Below, piece by piece: positions 57,997-64,000 of a stretch of 64,000 nt of DNA. A program made the position numbers and the translations under genes. The notes under the pieces were generated by a model that had not been told where the DNA came from, made no database searches, and saw only the letters and a program-made list of their open reading frames with translations. This DNA is from Selaginella moellendorffii. Lineage: Eukaryota > Streptophyta > Lycopodiopsida > Selaginellales > Selaginellaceae. Every line of letters begins with the position of its first letter. Position 1 is the first letter of the stretch. The DNA lies in contig NW_003314357.1 in assembly GCF_000143415.4 (NCBI RefSeq), forward strand, positions 69,018-133,017, given 5' to 3'.

Positions 57997-60744
57997 ATTT
58001 TATTGAATCAATCTCTCTTACACTTGACAATATGGCATTAGAGGGTGTTTGACATCCAGGATGATGAGGAGACAGAGGCAGTGTATAATGCATAGGCATG
58101 AGCAGCAGCGTACTATGTGGAGCACTCGGTTCATGAGAACCAAGTGGATAAGAGCACGATGCCACAGCCTCCTCCTCTTAATCCTCCTCCTCACCCTCCC
58201 CTTCTTCAAATTGTTCCCCCATACCGCTTTTTATCAATCTGGAAAAGAGAAATCAAATATTACCTCCTAGACCTTGAACAAGCCGAGCAGGACAAATGGG
58301 CTGCGCTCAATGATAAAGCCCTGGGCTTCTAGGAGGGCATGGGCCACCCTCACAGCAATCCACGAGCAGCAGAAACCAGCTAATCGCACACAGCTTCACA
58401 GGAAGCTTTACTCCATGCCGATGTCTGAGGCTGATGACCAGTTGCTTCAATCAACAGCACTTGGCGAGAAGTGATAACACTGCCTTGCACCGTAAGACGA
58501 GGGAGAAGATCCAAGACTTCTTCCTACAACACCACCTGAAAGACAGGCAAGAAGAAAACATCACGATCTAATGAGAGTCCTTCTAGCTCGACCAAGAAGT
58601 TCGACCCATGCCCGCACTGCTCACAGGGAGCCCAATTGTCCAATGACGAACGCTAATTCATCAACCCGATGCAACTAATTTTGTTACTGTACATTCTCTT
58701 TACATTGCTTCTCAGTATGGTACCTCAACCAGTGATTTGTAGCTGCCTGCCATCCCTACTGCAATGGTAGATGGTGGATTGACTTCTAGCGTTTTGAATT
58801 GAGCGGTTTTAGTACCACTATCCATGATGTGTACCTTGTTCCAAAGTAAGTGTGAACTTGCTCTCTATTGCCCTGGACCAGCTCGAGTTGTGGCATCAGC
58901 ATATTGGACATGCCGCATTGCTCAGCTTGCCATAGTCTTGTCAAATGCCTCCAAGTTACACGTCCTAAAATGAAAGCAAACGCTTACCCTAAACCCTAAA
59001 CTGATAATCTATATGGTCGTGCATGAGAAACCTGATGTGCCACTTTCCACCGCACCAAGAACAGAGAAGTGTGCTCCAATAGATAGAAACCATCTCCAAA
59101 CGGCTGACATGGCCAATCATGTTGCCTTGTTGAGAGAAATCCTGATACATAGTGAAAGGATGGAGAAGAGAGATGGAATCGGCCATAGCTGAGCAAGGAA
59201 GGAGAAAAAGAGAGAGAGGTGTAGGAAAATAAGAAAACATAACCCTACCTTTAGTTCCTGGTCTTGTTTATATAGTCTCGTCTTGCTCCTCGTTTTGGAA
59301 ATTGCAACTGAGCTGGCAACCATCACACTTGAATGTATGAATCTTTTGGTGTGAAAAAGTAAGAACAAGGTTTCCAGCTAAACATGAAAGAACATACCAC
59401 TGAAAGATCAAAGATCAGTGCATCTGGAAGCACAGCACCAAGATGCCATCATAGTCTTCGAGCCGTTTAAGCTCGATAGTGCCTGGAAAGAATAAATTGG
59501 AAGATAATTTAGTACGAGAAAGACAAGAAAAAAAACCGGAGAGAGAAGCACAAACATGTAAGCTAGAAGCCATTGCTTATTACAAAGAATGCTGATGTGA
59601 TGCATTCACGTTTGTGTCTCGTGTTTGCCTCTCAATTCCTCTTTTGTCTGATTCTATGAGGAATTTAGACAGTAAAATACATGAAGAAGGAGTGGACGCT
59701 CAAACCACCAAACGTGCAGATTGACAGGCTGGAAAATTGCCTAACTTGCGTCAACTAGTCTCAAGCTGCTTAGAATGCTCATTCAAAACCTGCTCAAACA
59801 GATCATTCTGCAAGATTGTTGATGTAAGAAGACGGTCTAAAAGCTCACATTGAACACTGACTCGGAGCTTGAGGCACAGCTGTGCATAAATCTAATCCTC
59901 ATCAAGGGGAAACGAAGTGAGAAAAGACAAAATCATGATATCATTAGTATTGTCCAGAAAATGTAAAACTTCTGAATATATATAAAATATTAATGCTAGA
60001 CAATTCCTGGAATCAATAATGTCATTCAATTTTTTCTCTTTAAATTTTATATATATATATATATTATAGAACATAGAACTTTTAGGAATATGAATATATT
60101 TAGAACACTTATATTTTAAGAGAAAAAAAGTACAAAATGAATTGCTAAGACTAAATATTTTTTAAAGATATTAGATGCAAAGTATAAGCCAAGAATATTA
60201 TCAAATTTCTAACATTAAGAATTCAAGCACACTAATATATTAGATAATAAACTAGTAAAAGCACAAGTGCTAAACATATATTTATTAATTATATGTTAAT
60301 GCACAGTATGGTTACTTGGGATATAAGAAAATTTAGAATACTAAGATCTTAAGAACACTAATATATTATTACCCAAACTCAAACAAAATCAAAAGAAGTA
60401 TTATTAAGAATAGTTTTTATTAATATAAAGAACAAGATTTAAGAACATTGATATTACTCAAAGCCAGACAAAGTCTAAAAGTAAAGAATATTAGCTTTGT
60501 GAGGTTTATTTTTCAGTGTTACAAACAAATGCATGGAGCACTTTTTTGCCACATCATTGAGCACATATTCCTCACACTTTCTTCACTCCACAACATAGTC
60601 ACAGTCAACAGTGTGGCATCACCTTCTTCTCTCACCCCAGGCAATTGGCCACCACCCATTGGCTGAGAGTAAACATTAGCACGATTATTCGCTTAAATGT
60701 GGTTTATTCGCTAAGACGTGGTTAAAGAAATAACCCTTCTACAA
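57997..60744 (-). repeat. Right inverted arm
   Basis: Inverse copy of 49760-52712. On its plus strand at 58215-58480 it encodes a decayed copia gag (LLDLEQAEQDKWAALNDKA, LHRKLYSMPMSEADDQLL) and further pieces resembling LWHQHIGHA near 58885. Shorter than the left arm mainly because of the (AT)n run and small deletions. Confidence 0.85.
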
Positions 60745-61565
60745 CCGAGGCCACAATCACCGGATCCACCATCAGCTCCAAAGAAAGGGGACACCTGAAA
60801 TCTGCTGGGATAGGCACACCCCAAGCCTTGTCATCGTCGTCTATTTCACTCAGCAGTTGAGTGAAGAGCAACAAGACGTCCTGTATCTTGGCCTTTTGGT
60901 CCTCCGAGGCAGCATTCTCCCCCTCTTTCTGCAAAGCTTCCAGCTCCTTCCCTAGGCTATTGTTGCATCTGATCCCCACCTTGCTTGCAATGCTCTGGAG
61001 CTTGTTTCTCCCAACGGCTTTCCCATGTCTATGTTGCAAGAGCATTGTGTCGATTTCCTCGGCTAGCCTGGCATCGGACACGTCTACAAAGTAGCTACTA
61101 TTTCCACCAGCCTGCAAGACTGTCGTTTCGTTAAGGAGTTACTATCTGTAAAGAATGTGAGAGGTGCTTGCCTTGTGAGGAAAATTCTTCAAGGCGTGCT
61201 CGATTTGCAGCGTCACTTCCTTAAATCTTGTAGTGAAAAGCTGGCAACGCCATACCTGGAAGGAAATCTCGGTACTAAGCTAACTTTTCAAGGCTTTCAC
61301 TATTAAGCTTACCTTGTATATCTTGCTTCCCGACATGTCCAACAAGACCTTAGCTCCTTGAAGCGCATTTTCAAGAGATCGAGCCCTTTCTCCTGCGATC
61401 GCAGATGAATCCCCCTCAGCCAGCACTGCCGCTATGGACTTGAGATATACTAGAAGCTGCAGCTGATGCGACGACAGCGAGTGCCTGCCAGAAGTGCGCA
61501 GTGCCACGATTCGCCTCCATTCCCGAAATATTTCTTTCCCGCGCTCACCACCTGGACTATAGGGA
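60745..61565 (-). pseudogene. U-box/ARM E3 ligase, 5' half, truncated by insertion
   Basis: Minus-strand exons: about 61560-61313 (RRIVALRTSGRHSLSSHQLQ onward), 61255-61172 (VWRCQLFTTRFKEVTLQIEH) and 61111-60745. The third exon runs NSSYFVDVSDARLAEEIDTM through WGVPIPADFRCPLSLELMVD to PVIVAS, the UND domain and first half of a U-box, and then stops abruptly at the arm terminus TTGTAGAAGGG. The upstream first exon with the start codon was not identified. The intron after 61172 appears to have a GC donor (AAG|GCAAGC). No frameshift is seen in this half, in contrast to the decayed 3' half at 44099-45345. Confidence 0.85.
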
Positions 61566-62114
61566 AGTTCTGTGGAGCATTCTCACTCCATACCCACTCA
61601 CCCTAGGAAGGCCGATCGAGGCGAGGGGATCCATTGGCGGCGATGCACACCCTAGCGACTGCTAGCGGCTGCTGTGCAGTGCTCCGCTGTGGAGCTGCTG
61701 AGGGCAGCAATTCGTATAAAATAACAAACGTACACGTCAGCTCCAAGCAAGATGATTCTTTGTAAAGAATATGAAATCCATCAAATAATATCTCTTTTAA
61801 AAAGTTATAATATATTTAAAATATGCTTAGATATTCTAAAATATTTACTTATCTAATGGTTATTATTTATTTATATTAATTTATATTTGTAAAGTCTGTA
61901 AATACATATATGTATATACATATATTACTCTGGCTAGGTAAAACATTAATTATAGTACTATAGCATATGAACCAGATTGAATTTAGTCCATCAATTATTA
62001 TATATAAGTAACAGTCTAAACCCCAATTAATATAATTAATCCTATATCCCGAGCATTCACATTGATGGAGATGCAGTTTGTCCTTAAAAGGCAAAACTTT
62101 TTGGTAGTGCTTTG
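61566..62114. other. Promoter side of the truncated U-box gene and AT-rich tract
   Basis: 61600-61710 is GC-richer and may be the old leader. The rest is AT-rich with no open frame of interest. Confidence 0.4.
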
Positions 62115-62290
62115 CTATTGTGAATGTGACTGTAGGTATCAAAATTATTTGTCGGTGAGTCATTTTATATATTCTTTACTGCCATGATGGCAAGAAGTTG
62201 GTATTGCTAGTTCCCTTTTCATAAACCCTCTATGTGCCAAGTGTCATATATCACATGTCCAAGGGTAACAAAGCGGAACTTGAGTTTTAG
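62115..62290. repeat. Fold-like remnant of the family 2 LTR
   Basis: 62115-62215 matches the plus-strand start of the LTR at 53730 (TGTGACTGTAGGTATCAAAA, TTGGTATTGCTAGTTCCC). Directly after it, 62222-62290 matches the LTR end in inverse orientation (AAACCCTCTATGTGCCAAGT, as at 63520-63537). The LTR middle is missing. Confidence 0.6.
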
Positions 62291-63448
62291 GATTGATATC
62301 GAATTTCATTAGTTTCAATGAAGATAATGTTGATAGTTTGGCATTACCTTTATGTTATTGGTATTTGTGCATTTGCTAGTTAGCAACTATATTAGTGTTC
62401 AAATGAACTAAGTAGCAAGTTGAGCTAATCTTATTTTAGACAAGATTGCTTAGTAAAAGTTGAGCTTTGGCTTTTCCTTGAAAACGTGATTTAATTATGA
62501 ACTATACTAACTTTACGAGAAAGAGTTAGTGATCAATATTTAAGTTTTTGATTCCTTGCTAAATTTGAGTTGGGATATATCAATCAGTGATGATTTTTTT
62601 TATGCTTGTAATGAAGTGAGTTATATTTTGCTATAGAAGATGGATTTATAAAAGATTATTTGGTAATCACTTATTGAGTATAGCTTCATTGTGTTTGGTT
62701 TTTGAATTGATGCATATATATTCTTCATTAGTTTTTGTATTATGAAGTTTAGCTTATAGATATGTTAAGGAGGATATTGTGGGTTATACTACAATATCTT
62801 CTTTGGCATTGACATTAGTTCATGCAAAACTTGTGATTTATATAAATAAAACTTAGCTATAGCTTCTTTGAGCCTTTATGCTCATTATTCCATTTGTTAG
62901 GAGTTGTTAGGGAAGGCATTTTTGCTCATTAGCTTTAATGTTGAAGTTAGTATTTGCATTTGACAATTATTGGTGATTATTAACTGTTATTTAGAAAAGT
63001 TGATTATCCTTGTCAAACGTTTTACTTGATTATTTTTTATATAGAATAATTTACTGTTCTTTAAACTAGTGGATTATTTTTTCTACGATAATTATACATC
63101 TCTTTATTGATGAGATGATTGATGATCTTTCATGATAATTAGTTATTCTCTTTGATAGTCTATGGTTTTTCACATTACCATATATTTTTATAGTTTACTC
63201 TAAATTGGTTTCTTGGGTTTGAGATATTGGAAGGATGTTGCTAACACTTACTTAAGCAACTTGAGTTCCTTTATATTGTTGACTAGGATCTATTTAAATT
63301 GGCTAATGCAATAATTGGCATAAATATTATATTTGTTGGTTTTGTAATATTCATTTTGTTTTGATAATTGTTGCTACAGTTGGTTCTGATAGATTGAATA
63401 TTATTTTATTTGGGTGATACATTCATGAATATTTTGTTTGTCTATCAG
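62291..63448. other. AT-rich tract, no gene seen
   Basis: No open frame with a domain. 62880-63000 is similar to 52760-52880, so it is probably old retroelement sequence. Confidence 0.45.
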
Positions 63449-63949
63449 TGTAGTGCACGTGGTTTTGACCCTTTATCCTATGGTGATTTACCATAGGATA
63501 ACACCACAAAGCGGAACCTAAACCCTCTTTGTGCCACGTGACAGATGCCACATGTCACATACCACGTGTCCAAAGGAACATGGTGCGGAACTTGAGGTTT
63601 AGGGCCTTGGGCCACTGAACGAAGGAATGGTGCCAAACTCCCAAGCGTGAAGCCAAGGAGTGATGGAATTAGACCACGGAGCAACTCCCGAGCATATAGC
63701 CCAACGAGCGAAGGGACATGAGCCTAGAGCGACTTGGAATAGTCCTGGAGCAACCAACATCCCAATGCCAAGACTAGCACGCAAAACGGAGCCAAATGGA
63801 GTTTGGCGCTATTTTGGCATACTGGTGGCCTAACGTGAGGATATGGGTACTCCACCAACTAGCATGGAATGGAACTTGGGCTTAGACCTAAGCCGGACGC
63901 AGAACAAGGACAGGCACGCAAGCGGGAGCTAGACTATGCCTCAGGTTGG
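63449..63949 (-). mobile_element. Ty3-type LTR (family 2), inverted copy, truncated by another LTR
   Basis: Minus-strand match to about 53880-54354, its 3' terminus at 63449 (TGTAGTGCACGTGG on the plus strand). The match stops at 63949 where a LARD-type LTR starts. Confidence 0.85.
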
Positions 63950-64000
63950 TGTAGGCGACTAATTTTTCCATTCTACTTTAGTCACTTAACCACACCTCGG
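63950..64000. mobile_element. Start of a third LARD-type LTR, running off the window
   Basis: Begins TGTAGGCGACTAATTTTTCC and matches the first 51 bp of the LTRs at 14295 and 20203 (shared ATTCTACTTTAGTC and TTAACCACACCTC). Whether a full element or a solo LTR follows cannot be seen. Confidence 0.85.

Larger units (their letters stand above)
49760..60744. mobile_element. 11-kb composite with long inverted arms
   Basis: The ends read TTGTAGAAG(A/G)GTTATTTC on the plus strand at 49760 and on the minus strand from 60744. Arms of about 2.9 kb (49760-52712 and 57997-60744) are inverted copies. The 5.3-kb centre holds the 3' end of a Ty3-type element and a hAT transposase relic. The right end sits exactly where the U-box coding sequence stops. 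Either this is one foldback-like element or two copies of one repeat inserted in opposite orientation; no matching target-site duplication was found at the left end. Confidence 0.7.

Overview
The window looks like nuclear DNA of a land plant, most likely the lycophyte Selaginella (inferred from gene content and style; no database search was possible). Spliceosomal introns are mostly 45-70 bp with GT-AG ends. There is a plastid-type ADP-glucose pyrophosphorylase, a TPD1-type secreted peptide, a CBS-CBS-PB1 protein and a U-box/ARM gene. A compact, GC-richer gene island (about 27.7-43.9 kb) sits between AT-rich tracts of nested and decayed transposons.

Left arm, 1-27.7 kb. A broken gene (1042-4323) encodes a header module, a P-loop NTPase (SGSGKTR, DECQ) and a PD-(D/E)XK-like nuclease, the layout of Crinkler/RHS-type effectors. 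A truncated second copy follows at about 5.16-5.58 kb. Header fragments recur near 7.0, 10.1 and 23.8 kb. A hAT transposase with a BED finger (7478-9538) is in one frame broken only by four nonsense codons. Then come Ty1/copia remnants and a three-level nest: a duplicated piece of the Crinkler-like locus contains a Ty3-type LTR, which contains a 7.6-kb non-coding LTR element (14295-21869, target-site duplication CCGAC). Two tandem arrays and a Ty3 integrase relic close the arm.

Gene island, 27.7-43.9 kb. In order: DEAD-box helicase RH24-like (-), NFD6-like small organellar protein (+), an unrecognised 640-residue protein (+), TPD1-like secreted ligand (+), ADP-glucose pyrophosphorylase small subunit (+), a KirBac-like potassium-channel homologue with a non-canonical filter (+), Enhancer of rudimentary homologue (-), and a CBS-CBS-PB1 protein (+). 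Two gene pairs start head to head, 62 bp and 152 bp apart. The channel and ERH genes end tail to tail, 63 bp apart.

Right arm, 44-64 kb. A U-box/ARM E3 ligase gene is split: its 3' half lies at 44.1-45.35 kb and its 5' half at 60.745-61.57 kb, same strand. The 15.4 kb between holds a SWIM/MULE-like relic, an apparently intact second Crinkler-like gene (47690-49688), and an 11-kb structure with inverted arms of about 2.9 kb around a Ty3 3' end and a second decayed hAT transposase. Further LTR pieces run to the window end.

The strongest candidates for something little described are the Crinkler/RHS-like NTPase-nuclease genes in a plant with their dispersed header module, and the plant KirBac-like channel. 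All exon models were built by eye from reading frame, splice dinucleotides and phase.
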